Shown here: in pieces, positions 48,892 to 57,710 of the stretch
Numbering within the stretch: the stretch's first letter is position 1
How the letters are laid out: every line of letters begins with the position of its first letter
Assembly (NCBI RefSeq): GCF_021343995.1
Contig: NZ_JAJTTE010000026.1
Location: 1-64,000 of the forward strand
DNA from: Pseudonocardia terrae
Lineage (GTDB): Bacteria > Actinomycetota > Actinomycetes > Mycobacteriales > Pseudonocardiaceae
DNA length: 64,000 bases
Direction of reading: 5' to 3'
The notes under the pieces: model-generated
The model's input: only the letters and a program-made list of their open reading frames with translations
The model's database searches: none
What the model was told of the DNA's origin: nothing
Made by a program: the position numbers and the translations under genes

Positions 48892-49722
48892 GTGCGCGCC
48901 CTCGTCCTCGGAGCCGGCGGCCAGCTCGGGAAGGCGCTGGCCGCGGCCCTGCCCACGGCTCTCGCGTTGACCCGCGCCGAGCTCGATCTGACCGACCCGG
49001 CCGCGCTCGCCGCCGTCGACTGGTCGGCCTTCGACACGGTGCTCAACGCCGCCGCCTACACCAACGTCGACGCCGCCGAGACGCCCGAGGGCCGCCGCCG
49101 GGCCTGGGCCGCCAACGCCCTCGCCCCCGCCGCGCTCGCGAAGATCGCCACCGAGCACGACCTGCGGCTCGTGCACGTCTCGACCGAGTACGTCTTCGAC
49201 GGCACCCACGACGGCCCGATCCCCGAGACCGCCGCCGTCGCCCCGCTGAGCGCCTACGGTGCGTCGAAGGCCGCAGGGGACGCCGCCGTCGCGACCACGC
49301 CCCGGCACTGGATCGTCCGCCCGACCTGGGTGATCGGCGACGGCGCCAACTTCGCCCGCACCATGCGCACGCTGGCGCAGAAGGGCGTCAGCCCGACCGT
49401 CGTCGCGGACCAGGTCGGCAGGCCCACCCTCGCGACCGACCTCGCCGCCGGAATCCTCGAGCTCCTCGACAGCGAGCCCGGCACCTACCACCTGACCAAC
49501 GGCGGCGAGCCCGCGAGCTGGGCGGACGTCGCGAGGTTCGTCTTCGCGGCCTCGGGCCGGGATCAGCACGACGTCACCGACACCACCACCGACGCCTACT
49601 TCGCCGACAAGCCCGACGCGGCCCGCCGACCGTTGAACAGCGTCCTCGACCTGACGAAGGCGGCGAAGGCGGGCGTCACGCTGCCGGACTGGCGCGCGAG
49701 CCTGGAGGCCTACCTGCGATGA
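48892..49722 (+). CDS. rmlD: dTDP-4-dehydrorhamnose reductase (276 aa)
   Basis: Last step, giving dTDP-L-rhamnose with NAD(P)H. The SDR start is VRALVLGAGGQLGKALAAAL. Family blocks include FDTVLNAAAYTNVDAAETPE, LVHVSTEYVFDGTHDGPIPE, the YGASKAAGD catalytic Lys/Tyr pair, RPTWVIGDGANFARTMR and GTYHLTNGGEPASWADVARF. GTG start at 48892. Its stop overlaps the rmlA start (ATGA). Confidence 0.95.
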   Translation: MRALVLGAGGQLGKALAAALPTALALTRAELDLTDPAALAAVDWSAFDTVLNAAAYTNVDAAETPEGRRRAWAANALAPAALAKIATEHDLRLVHVSTEYVFDGTHDGPIPETAAVAPLSAYGASKAAGDAAVATTPRHWIVRPTWVIGDGANFARTMRTLAQKGVSPTVVADQVGRPTLATDLAAGILELLDSEPGTYHLTNGGEPASWADVARFVFAASGRDQHDVTDTTTDAYFADKPDAARRPLNSVLDLTKAAKAGVTLPDWRASLEAYLR

Positions 49723-50612
49723 AGGGAATCGTTCTGGCGGGCGGCACCGGCACCCGGCTGCACCCGATCACCCGCGGCGTCTCGAAGCAGCTGTTGCCGG
49801 TCTTCGACAAGCCGATGATCTACTACCCGCTGTCCACGCTGATGCTGGCCGGAGTGCGAGAGATCCTCGTGATCACCACCCCGGAGGACGCCCCGAGCTT
49901 CCGCCGGCTGCTCGGCGACGGCTCCGAGCTCGGCCTCGCCCTCACGTATGCCACCCAGGCCGAACCCAACGGCATCGCCGAGGCCTTCGTCATCGGCGAG
50001 GACCACATCGCGGGCGAGAACGTCGCGCTCGTCCTCGGCGACAACATCTTCCACGGCCCCCGTTTCTCCGCCATGCTCCGCGAGGCCCGCGACGGGCTCG
50101 GCCCTGAAGGTGACGGCTGTGTCCTGTTCGGCTACCCCGTCAAGGACCCCCACCGCTACGGCGTCGGTGAGGCCGACGACCGGGGCCGCCTGATCTCCAT
50201 CGAGGAGAAACCCGAGAAGCCGCGCTCCGACCGCGCCATCACCGGGCTCTACCTCTACGACGGTCGGGCCGCCGAGCTGGCGAAGCAGCTGCGGCCGTCG
50301 GCCCGGGGCGAGCTGGAGATCACCGACCTCAACCGCACGTACCTGGAGCAGGGCCGCGCCCGGCTCGTCGATCTCGGCCGCGGCTTCGCCTGGCTCGACA
50401 CCGGCACCCACGAGTCGCTGATCGACGCCGGGCACTACGTCCAGGTCCTCGAGAACCGCCAGGGCATCCGCATCGCGTGCCTGGAGGAGGTCGCGTTGCG
50501 CATGGGCTTCATCGACGCCGACGCCTGCTACGCCCTCGGCGAGAAGCAGGCCAAGAACGGCTACGGGCAGTACGTCATGGACGTCGCGACCTCGTTCAGC
50601 GCGACACGATGA
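49719..50612 (+). CDS. rmlA: Glucose-1-phosphate thymidylyltransferase (297 aa)
   Basis: First step of the pathway, joining dTTP and glucose-1-phosphate. The signature KGIVLAGGTGTRLHPITRGV is at the start, then SKQLLPVFDKPMIYYPLSTL, the metal site VALVLGDNIFHGPRFS, ISIEEKPEKPRSDRAITGLY and FAWLDTGTHESLIDAGHYVQ. The 297 residues are normal. It is translationally coupled to rmlD, and together with rmlB and rmlC the full set for dTDP-L-rhamnose is present. Confidence 0.96.
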   Translation: MKGIVLAGGTGTRLHPITRGVSKQLLPVFDKPMIYYPLSTLMLAGVREILVITTPEDAPSFRRLLGDGSELGLALTYATQAEPNGIAEAFVIGEDHIAGENVALVLGDNIFHGPRFSAMLREARDGLGPEGDGCVLFGYPVKDPHRYGVGEADDRGRLISIEEKPEKPRSDRAITGLYLYDGRAAELAKQLRPSARGELEITDLNRTYLEQGRARLVDLGRGFAWLDTGTHESLIDAGHYVQVLENRQGIRIACLEEVALRMGFIDADACYALGEKQAKNGYGQYVMDVATSFSATR

Positions 50613-50739
50613 GCGAGCCGACCGTGATGTCCCACGCCTCGTCCTCGGCGCCGTAGAGGTCGATCCGGAAGGTCGTCAGCCGGGCGTCGCCGACCGGACG
50701 CTCGGCGAACAGCCGGTCGCGGGCGAGGAACGGCAGCCG

Positions 50740-51178
50740 GAGCGTTCGGAGTAGCGCTTGCGCGGTGCGCTCGAGCGGGTCGCGCTCAAGTCCTGCGTGC
50801 GGCACGGGGCGGCGATCGACGTCGTCGCCGATCGTGGGCGCGAGCAGCGTTCCCAGATCGTCTTCACCCGGGCCCGCGGGCGGGAGATGGTCTTCTGGCA
50901 GTCACCACGGACCCGCCCCGATCGTCTTCTGCGACACCCGCGCCCTCGCGGAGGAGTGGACCTACCGCTTCCTCGCCGCCGCTCGGTCCTGGGCCGACAC
51001 CGAGGCCGTCGCGGCTGAGCGGATCGGCGGCGAGCCCGCCCTGCTCGACGCGCCGTCCGCTCCACCGTCAACCGCGGAGGTGCGTCAGTGGGCCCGCGAG
51101 AACGGCATCGTCGTTCCGGACAGGGGCCGGCTGCGACCCGAGGTGCACGAGGCCTGGCGAGCGGCGCACCAGGTGTGA
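50740..51178 (+). pseudogene. Decayed ERCC4-type nuclease / Lsr2-tail gene
   Basis: One frame reads LERVALKSCVRHGAAIDVVA, DRGREQRSQIVFTRARGREM and VFWQSPRTRP, as in the N-terminal part of actinobacterial ERCC4-domain nucleases. Directly after it another frame reads IVFCDTRALAEEWTYRFLAA and then PSTAEVRQWARENGIVVPDR plus GRLRPEVHEAWRAAH, the end of those proteins with an Lsr2-like DNA-binding motif. The whole catalytic middle is deleted and the frame is broken. A full gene would be over 250 residues. The assignment of the two ends to one family rests on memory of the family. Confidence 0.5.
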
Positions 51179-52004
51179 GGGGCGCGCTTCCCTGCCCAAC
51201 GCCTGCGTCCGAGTGGCGTAACTCGAGTCAGGGTTGCGCTCGACCTGGTAACGCGGCGATCCGCGTCGCCGATGGTTACGAACCACCTCGGTGAACACGC
51301 GCTGAACGACGTCCGACGGCCCGGTGGCGGATCGGACCGCGCCAGCCGTACAGCGGTGCGGACGCGAGAGGGCGCATCGACTTGGGGAAGGGGGCACGGA
51401 TGCGACGACGCCGCGGGGGCGGAGCGAGCCGGGCAGCTCCTCCTGGTTCGGCCCTGGCCTCGAGCGCGCCGCCGCGGCCGCCTCCCAGCCGATCGGCGTC
51501 CGAGCCACAATTGGTCCGCGAAAGGAACCTCGGCTGGACAACCGGCTGGATCACGCCTTTCCGGACCGTTCACACACGATTCCGGCACTCGGTTCGAACG
51601 GCAGAGATCACCCTGCGCGGAACACATCGCGGCGCCTCGCCCCTCATGCACCCCGTGTCGCGCGCCAACTCCGCAATCGCCGCCATTGTCGTTGCGGCCG
51701 CCCGCACCGTGACAGGTCCCAGGTCAGGAGGTCGACGGCAGAACACGGGATCGACGCGGACGCCACTGGAACATCAGGTGTCTTCGCCGCAGACGTCGTC
51801 TGCAAAGGACCCGTCAAGCGCCGGTCAAATATTTATTCCCATCATGCACAGTGGAATGCCGACCTGCGGCCCGGACCCACCCTCTGGACGCGACGAGCAT
51901 TCTGCGATGACCTATGCTGGCCGCCGTTTGCTCACCGTACATCCCCGATTCATCCCCGGATCACGATCATCTCCGGCCTCCGGCAGCCCAGAGAAGGAGT
52001 CACC
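51179..52004. other. Long intergenic region ahead of the phosphonate operon
   Basis: About 825 bases carry no convincing gene. The last 350 bases are visibly lower in GC than the surroundings and include an AT-rich tract (gtcaaatatttattcccatc at about 51826-51845), the best candidate for the operon's promoter region. The rest may be decayed DNA continuing from the pseudogene upstream. Confidence 0.5.
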
Positions 52005-52766
52005 GTGGTGGAACTGCCCGCAGCGTGGGAGCGGGTCGCCGGCGAGGTTCGCCGCCAGCTGCGCAACATGAAGCTGGACCGCACGGTGCGACGCCTGCCG
52101 GGCAACGAGGTCGTCGCACTGCGGGACTTCCTCGGCCCCCAGGCCGACCGGATCCTCTCCCGCTTCGGGTTGATCCCCGCTGCGGTGCGCCGCCGCCGGG
52201 CCCGCCGGTTCGAGGAGGACCTCCGCCTGCTCAACGACGTGCTGGCGAATACCGAGTTCGGGGACCGGTACTGGGTCTGGGGCGGGATGCTGCTGGGTTG
52301 GGCACGGGAGGGCCGCCTGTTGCCGCACGACATCGGCGACGCGGACTTCTGCTACGACGCGGCCGACGAGAAGCTCCTCGACGAGGCCGAGCCCGCACTC
52401 CTCGCCGCCGGCTTCCGGCGCTGGTACTCGTTCCTCGACAACACCGGCGTACGTACCGAGCGCATCTTCATCCGCCACGGGGCCCTGTTCGAGTTCTTCC
52501 GGCTCCGGCCCGCCGAGCAGGACATGCAGGAGTTCCACCTGTACGGCACCGGGCCGACTGGCCTGGTCGAAGCCGTCGGGCTGCTGCCCTCGCTCGATCT
52601 CGAACCGTTCGACTTCCTCGGGCGCACGTGGCGCAAGCCCGCCGACCACGAGAAGGTCTTGGAGCTCCACTACGGGGACTGGCGCACGCCCGACCCGACC
52701 TGGGGCTACCTGGACGACAACGCCATCGTGCGGACCCACGAGTGGCGCCCGACGGGGGTGCGGTGA
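52005..52766 (+). CDS. LicD/fukutin-like phosphotransferase (253 aa)
   Basis: A nucleotidyltransferase-fold protein of the LicD/FKTN group, which moves phosphocholine-like groups from CDP carriers onto glycans. The core is YWVWGGMLLGWAREGRLLPH followed by DIGDADFCYDAADEKLLDEA, with the G-x-LLG start and an acidic DxD-type metal site. Later blocks are FRRWYSFLDNTGVRTERIFI and VLELHYGDWRTPDPTWGY. The GTG at 52005 has AAGGAG five bases upstream. It heads the phosphonate operon and its stop overlaps a possible start of the next gene (GTGA). In this setting the transferred group is probably aminoethylphosphonate from a nucleotide-activated donor. Confidence 0.82.
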   Translation: MVELPAAWERVAGEVRRQLRNMKLDRTVRRLPGNEVVALRDFLGPQADRILSRFGLIPAAVRRRRARRFEEDLRLLNDVLANTEFGDRYWVWGGMLLGWAREGRLLPHDIGDADFCYDAADEKLLDEAEPALLAAGFRRWYSFLDNTGVRTERIFIRHGALFEFFRLRPAEQDMQEFHLYGTGPTGLVEAVGLLPSLDLEPFDFLGRTWRKPADHEKVLELHYGDWRTPDPTWGYLDDNAIVRTHEWRPTGVR

Positions 52767-52819
52767 CCCACCGAACCCACACCGCGAACGCCGTTGCCAG
52801 GACGAAAGGGGATCCCCCG

Positions 52820-54508
52820 GTGCCCGACCCGCTGCTGCCCGCCGACCTGCCCGACCTGCCCGCCGATCTTCCCCGGCCCCGCATCGACGGCTCGCCCGTC
52901 TCCCGGGCAGCGGCCCTGCGGCGCATGGTCTTCTCCGACGACCTCGAGTTCCTCATGGAGGCGCACAACGGGCTGTCCGCACGGATCGTGCGGGAGACCG
53001 GCTTCGGCGGCATCTGGGCCTCCGGACTCGCCATGTCCGCCCAGCTGGGCGTCCGGGACAACAACGAGGCGAGCTGGACGCAGATCGTCGACATCGTGGA
53101 GTTCATGGCCGACGCCAGTGACCTGCCGATCCTGCTCGACGGCGACACCGGCTTCGGCAACTTCAACAACGTGCGACGGCTGGTGCGCAAGCTGGAGCAG
53201 CGGGGGGTGGCCGGGGTCTGCATCGAGGACAAGCAGTTCCCCAAGACCAACAGCTTCATCGACGGTGACCGGCAGCCGCTGGCCGAGGTGGAGGAGTTCT
53301 GCGGGCGGATCAAGGCCGGCAAGGACTCCCAGCTCGACGACGACTTCGTGCTGGTCGCCCGGGTGGAGGCGATGATCGCGGGGTGGGGTGTCGACGAGGC
53401 GCTGCACCGCGCCGCGGCGTACCACGAGGCCGGGGCGGACGCGATCCTGATCCACAGCGCCAAATCGCGGCCGGACGAGATCCTCGAGTTCGCGGCGCAG
53501 TGGCAGAACCGTGCGCCGCTGGTGATCGTGCCGACCAAGTACTACAGCACCCCGACCACCGTCTTCCGCGAGGCCGGGATCAGCGTCGTCATCTGGGCGA
53601 ACCACCTGCTGCGCGCCGCGACCTCGGCGATGCAGTCGGTGGCCCGCGAGATCCACGAGAGCCGCACGCTGGTCAACGTGGAGGACCGCGTCGCCCCCGT
53701 CGGGGAGATCTTCCGCCTGCAGGGTGCCGAGGAGTACGCCGCCGCCGAACGTCGGTACCTGTCGGTCGCACACCAGGCGCCGGCCGCCGTCGTGCTGGCC
53801 GCGACCCGCGGCCGTGGGCTGGAGGCCGTGACCGAGGACCGGCCGAAGGTCATGCTGCCGATCGCGGGGAAGCCGCTGCTGCGCTGGCTCGTCGACACGT
53901 TCAAGTCCCAGGGCATGAACGACATCACCGTGGTCGGCGGCTACCGGGCGGACGCGATCGACACCTCCGGCCTGAAGCTGGAGATCAACGAGCGCCACGA
54001 CGAGACCGGGGAGCTCGAGTCGCTGCGGCGGGCGCTGCCCGCGATGACCCGCGACACCGTCGTCGCGTACGGCGACCTGATGCTTCGCGGCTACATCCTG
54101 CGCGACCTGCTCGACGTCAAGGCGGACTTCGCCGTGGTCGTCGACTCCTCCGCCGTCACGGACGAGGACGCGGGCAGCACGAACGACTTCGTGCAGTGCT
54201 CCCAGCCCGACGACCGGTCCCTCTTCGGCCGCGAGGTGCTGCTGCGCCGGGTGACGGGCGAGGCGGTCGGCTCCGACGGCCGGTGGATCGGCATGCTGGC
54301 CGTGCGGGGCGAGGGCGTCGGCCGGTTGTCCGCGATGATGGAGCGTCTCGAGCAGCGGCCGGACTTCACCCGCCTCGACATGCCGGACCTGCTCAACGCG
54401 CTCGTCGACGCCGGTGAGAGGGTCGAGGTCCTGTACATCCACGGCCACTGGCGCGGCATCAACGACCTGTACGACTTCGACCGCGCCGGGGAGTTCGCCC
54501 GACCGTGA
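52820..54508 (+). CDS. pepM: Phosphoenolpyruvate mutase fused to a nucleotidyltransferase (562 aa)
   Basis: Residues 20-300 are PEP mutase, which forms the C-P bond by turning PEP into phosphonopyruvate. The diagnostic EDKx5NS motif is CIEDKQFPKTNSF, with the metal site in LLDGDTGFGNFNNVRRL and IARVEAMIAGWG-like sequence. Residues 315-562 are a sugar-nucleotidyltransferase fold: VVLAATRGRGLEAVTEDRPK, VMLPIAGKPLLRWLVDTFKS and VVAYGDLMLRGYILRDLL. In known systems such fused NTPases cytidylylate 2-aminoethylphosphonate. The GTG at 52820 has GAAAGGGG eight bases ahead; a GTG at 52763 overlapping the licD stop would add 19 residues and cannot be excluded. Confidence 0.92.
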   Translation: MPDPLLPADLPDLPADLPRPRIDGSPVSRAAALRRMVFSDDLEFLMEAHNGLSARIVRETGFGGIWASGLAMSAQLGVRDNNEASWTQIVDIVEFMADASDLPILLDGDTGFGNFNNVRRLVRKLEQRGVAGVCIEDKQFPKTNSFIDGDRQPLAEVEEFCGRIKAGKDSQLDDDFVLVARVEAMIAGWGVDEALHRAAAYHEAGADAILIHSAKSRPDEILEFAAQWQNRAPLVIVPTKYYSTPTTVFREAGISVVIWANHLLRAATSAMQSVAREIHESRTLVNVEDRVAPVGEIFRLQGAEEYAAAERRYLSVAHQAPAAVVLAATRGRGLEAVTEDRPKVMLPIAGKPLLRWLVDTFKSQGMNDITVVGGYRADAIDTSGLKLEINERHDETGELESLRRALPAMTRDTVVAYGDLMLRGYILRDLLDVKADFAVVVDSSAVTDEDAGSTNDFVQCSQPDDRSLFGREVLLRRVTGEAVGSDGRWIGMLAVRGEGVGRLSAMMERLEQRPDFTRLDMPDLLNALVDAGERVEVLYIHGHWRGINDLYDFDRAGEFARP

Positions 54509-54533
54509 GTCCCGACCCCGACGGGAGCACCGC

Positions 54534-55703
54534 GTGATCGCCGCAGAGACCTTCGTCGACGAGGCCCGGGCGCGCGGGTTCGCCTGGTACACCGGCGTGC
54601 CCTGCTCGTACCTGACCCCGTTCATCAACTACGTGCTGCAGGCCGACCGCCTGCAGTACCTGTCCGCCGCCAACGAGGGCGACGCCGTGGCGATCTCCGC
54701 AGGGGTGACCCTCGGCGGCGGGCGCGCGGTGACGATGCTGCAGAACTCCGGGCTGGGCAACGCCGTGAGCCCGTTGACCTCGCTGACCTGGACGTTCCGT
54801 CTGCCCCAACTGCTGATCGTGACCTGGCGCGGCGAGCCCGGGAACCCCGACGAGCCGCAGCACGAGCTGATGGGGCAGATCACCCCCCGGATGCTCGAGA
54901 CCATGGAGATCCCCTGGGCGGACTTCCCGTCCGAGGACGCTGCGGTCGGTCCGGCGCTCGACGCCGCCGTGGCACACATGGACTCCACGGGCCGTCCCTA
55001 CGCGCTGGTCATGCGCAAGGGCACGGTCGCCCCGTACCCCTTGCGCGACGATGTGCGCCCGCCCGCGGCACCCGCAGGTTCCGGGGCTGCACAGGGACTC
55101 GGGCCCGCCGCGGAGCTGTCCACCCGGCGGGAGGCGCTGCAGCGGGTGGTCGAGCGCACCCCGGAGGGGTCGAGCGTCGTGCTCGCGTCGACGGGCTACT
55201 GCGGCCGCGAGCTCTACGCCCTCGCCGACCGCCCCAACCAGCTCTACATGGTCGGCTCGATGGGCTGCGTCGCGCTGTTGGGCCTCGGCCTGGCGCTGGC
55301 CCGGCCCGACGTGCACGTGGTCGCGGTCGACGGCGACGGCGCCGCCCTCATGCGGATGAGCGCCTTCGCGACGCTCGGCACCTACGGGCCGCCGAACCTG
55401 ACCCACCTCCTGCTCGACAACGGCGCCCACGAGTCCACGGGCGGCCAGGCCACGGTCTCGCCGAACGTGTCGTTCGCCGGGGTGGCGGCGGCCTGCGGGT
55501 ACCCCGTTGCGCTCGAGGGCGACGATCCCGCGCTCGTCGACGCGCTGCTCGAGGCCCCCGCGACGGACGGGCCGCGGTTCGCGCGGCTGCGGATCGGCAC
55601 CGGTACGCCGAAGGACCTGCCGCGGCCGACCGTCACCCCTCCGGAAGTCGCCCGACGGCTGATGTCGCACCTCGCCGAGCGGGTGCCGGAGCCCGGCCGG
55701 TGA
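54534..55703 (+). CDS. ppd: Phosphonopyruvate decarboxylase (389 aa)
   Basis: A thiamine-diphosphate enzyme that pulls the mutase reaction forward by forming phosphonoacetaldehyde. The Pyr half has FAWYTGVPCSYLTPFINYVL, SAANEGDAVAISAGVTLGGG (catalytic Glu) and VTMLQNSGLGNAVSPLTSLT. The ThDP half has GSMGCVALLGLGLALARPDV, the GDG motif in AVDGDGAALMRM and the late LLLDNGAHESTGGQ. GTG start at 54534 with GGGAG ahead, 25 bases after pepM. The stop overlaps the flippase ATG. Confidence 0.94.
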   Translation: MIAAETFVDEARARGFAWYTGVPCSYLTPFINYVLQADRLQYLSAANEGDAVAISAGVTLGGGRAVTMLQNSGLGNAVSPLTSLTWTFRLPQLLIVTWRGEPGNPDEPQHELMGQITPRMLETMEIPWADFPSEDAAVGPALDAAVAHMDSTGRPYALVMRKGTVAPYPLRDDVRPPAAPAGSGAAQGLGPAAELSTRREALQRVVERTPEGSSVVLASTGYCGRELYALADRPNQLYMVGSMGCVALLGLGLALARPDVHVVAVDGDGAALMRMSAFATLGTYGPPNLTHLLLDNGAHESTGGQATVSPNVSFAGVAAACGYPVALEGDDPALVDALLEAPATDGPRFARLRIGTGTPKDLPRPTVTPPEVARRLMSHLAERVPEPGR

Positions 55704-56950
55704 TGCCGGAGGCTCCGGCTCCGCACCTCCTCGCGCGCCTGCCGCGGCCGGTGGCCCGGCTGGCGCGGACCGCCGCACCCAACCAGGCCCTCGTCGCCCT
55801 GACGAGCCTGGCCGTCGTCGTGCTCGCCTCCCGGTCCCTGCCGCCCGCGGCGTTCGGCCTGTTCGCGTCGGCGCAGCTGGCCGTGCTGTTCTGCGTCGGC
55901 GTCGCGCAGGCGACCGTCCTCACCCCCATCGTCGCGGACCGGACGGTCGACCCGACCAGGCCGGTCGCGGAGGCACGCCGCCTGGAGCTGCTCTTCGGGG
56001 TCGCGGCGCTGGTCGTCGGGGCCCTCGGGGCGCTGTTCCTGTCCGGAGAGCTGCGGACCGTCGTGGTGGGGACCTGTATCGCCCTGCCGGGGTGCTTCTA
56101 CTGGGACGCCGTCCGGATGCACTACCAGGGGCGCTCCGCCTACTTCGGCCTGCTGCCCGGCGATCTCGTCACCGCCGTCGTGACGATCACCTGGGTCGCG
56201 GTCGCGCTGGCCCTGGGCCTCGGTCCGCTGGTCGCCGTGCTGGGCCTGGGTGCCGGTCCCTGGGCCGGCTGCCTGGTCGTCCTCCCGCCGTGGTCCTCGC
56301 GGTGGACGAGCTGGCGCAGGCCGTGGCCGCGGCGGGTCAGCGCCAACCTCGCGGGCGACTACATCATCTCGACGGGGCTCGACCAGCTGCTCACCCTGCT
56401 CACCGCGGTGTTCCTGTCCGCGCAGGCGCTCGGCGGGCTCCGCCTGGCCCAGTCCGCCCTCGGGCCGATCAGCACGCTGGCGATCGCGCTGAGCATGACG
56501 CTGCTGCCGCAGATGCGCGACCTCACGTTGCGCCCCGCGGGGAAGGTCTGGTGGGCTGCCCGCCGGTTCGGTGCCGTCGCCGCGCTCGCGCTCGTGATCG
56601 GGCTCGCGCTGACGTTCGTGCCGGTGTCGGTGGGGCAGTCCCTCGTCGGGGAGTCGTGGGCGATCGGGGCACCGGTCGCGCTGGCCGTCGCCGTGTACGC
56701 GGGGGCCTCTGCGCTGGGCCGGGCCGCGACGCTGACCATGCTCACCTCGGGAGCCAGCGGGCTGCTGGTGACGGTCCGCGCGATCTCGGCTCCCGTCGTC
56801 GCGGCCGTCTGCGTGCTCGTGCTGACCCGCCACGAGCTGCTCCTCTACGCCTGGACCGCGGCGGGGCTGCTGGTCCTGAGCACCACGGTCCTGTTCGTGA
56901 TGGCCGTGCGCAGCGGCACCCGTACCCCTGGAGGTCACCGTGACGACTGA
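55703..56950 (+). CDS. Polysaccharide flippase-like (Wzx/MurJ-type) membrane protein (415 aa)
   Basis: About eleven to twelve TM helices with the outline of MOP-superfamily lipid-linked oligosaccharide exporters: NQALVALTSLAVVVLASRSL near the N-terminus, ANLAGDYIISTGLDQLLTLL in the middle, and LRLAQSALGPISTLAIALSM after it. It would move a lipid-linked, AEP-bearing glycan unit across the membrane. The ATG at 55703 shares one base with the ppd stop, and its 3' end overlaps the next gene by 11 bases, so it belongs firmly to the operon. Confidence 0.82.
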   Translation: MPEAPAPHLLARLPRPVARLARTAAPNQALVALTSLAVVVLASRSLPPAAFGLFASAQLAVLFCVGVAQATVLTPIVADRTVDPTRPVAEARRLELLFGVAALVVGALGALFLSGELRTVVVGTCIALPGCFYWDAVRMHYQGRSAYFGLLPGDLVTAVVTITWVAVALALGLGPLVAVLGLGAGPWAGCLVVLPPWSSRWTSWRRPWPRRVSANLAGDYIISTGLDQLLTLLTAVFLSAQALGGLRLAQSALGPISTLAIALSMTLLPQMRDLTLRPAGKVWWAARRFGAVAALALVIGLALTFVPVSVGQSLVGESWAIGAPVALAVAVYAGASALGRAATLTMLTSGASGLLVTVRAISAPVVAAVCVLVLTRHELLLYAWTAAGLLVLSTTVLFVMAVRSGTRTPGGHRDD

Positions 56951-57710
56951 ACCCGAGGACGTGAAGCGGGCGGTGATCCTCGCCGCCGGCCGCGGGCAGC
57001 GGCTGGACGTGCAGGAGCGACCCGGCCCGAAGTGCCTGCTGCGCTTCGGCGGCAGGACGCTGCTCGAGCGTCAGCTCCGCCTGCTGCAGAACTGCGGGGT
57101 GCCGGAGGTGGTGGTCGCGACGGGGTTCGCGCACGAGGAGATCGAGCGCGAGCTCGACCGGCTCGACCTGCCCCGGCCCACGCTCGTCCGCAACGAGCGG
57201 TACGAACTGGGCAGCATGCTCACCGTCGACGTGGTGGGACCGCAGCTCACCGCGGGCGGCGCCGTCCTGCTCATGGACGCCGACGTGCTGTGCGACGCGC
57301 GCGTGCTCGCCCCCCTCGTCCACGCGCCGTCGTCGACCGCGCTGCTCGTCGACCGGGACTTCGAACCCGGGGACGAGCCGGTCAAGGTGCTGCTGCGCGC
57401 GGGCGTACCGGTCGACCTGGCCAAGCGGCCGGATCTCGACCTGCCGCACGACGCCGTCGGCGAGTCGGTCGGGTTCTTCCGGCTCTCCGAAGCCGCCGCC
57501 ACCGCGCTGGCCGGGATCGTCCGGTCGAGCGTCGACGCCGGCGGCGCCGGGCTGCCGCACGAGGACGCCGTCCGGGACCTGCTGCGAGCGGGCGAGCACC
57601 CGTTCGCCGCGGTCGACGTGACCGGTGCGCCGTGGACCGAGATCGACTTCCCGGAGGACGTCGAGCGCGCCCGCGCGGACGTGCTCCCCCGACTGACCAC
57701 CGAGGTATGA
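56940..57710 (+). CDS. Stand-alone nucleotidyltransferase, probable phosphonate or sugar activator (256 aa)
   Basis: A GT-A-type NTP transferase. VILAAGRGQRLDVQERPGPK is the nucleotide loop, KCLLRFGGRTLLERQLRLLQ the next block, and AVLLMDADVLCDARVLAPLV the metal Asp pair; the late PWTEIDFPEDVERARA is typical of LicC/PntC-type cytidylyltransferases. With AEP transaminase as next gene, it is a candidate for making CMP-AEP, which leaves the NTPase fused to PepM with a second or different activation step. The GTG at 56940 has GGAGGT upstream inside the flippase gene. The stop overlaps phnW (ATGA). Confidence 0.85.
   Translation: MTTEPEDVKRAVILAAGRGQRLDVQERPGPKCLLRFGGRTLLERQLRLLQNCGVPEVVVATGFAHEEIERELDRLDLPRPTLVRNERYELGSMLTVDVVGPQLTAGGAVLLMDADVLCDARVLAPLVHAPSSTALLVDRDFEPGDEPVKVLLRAGVPVDLAKRPDLDLPHDAVGESVGFFRLSEAAATALAGIVRSSVDAGGAGLPHEDAVRDLLRAGEHPFAAVDVTGAPWTEIDFPEDVERARADVLPRLTTEV

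Noticed and set aside
50596..50805. Small minus-strand gene at the end of rmlA (ends RLTTFRIDLYGAEDEAWDIT then GSLIVSR)
   Set aside because: It overlaps rmlA and the ERCC4 remnant and lacks a ribosome site and recognisable family. It may be a fragment but is not supported as a gene.
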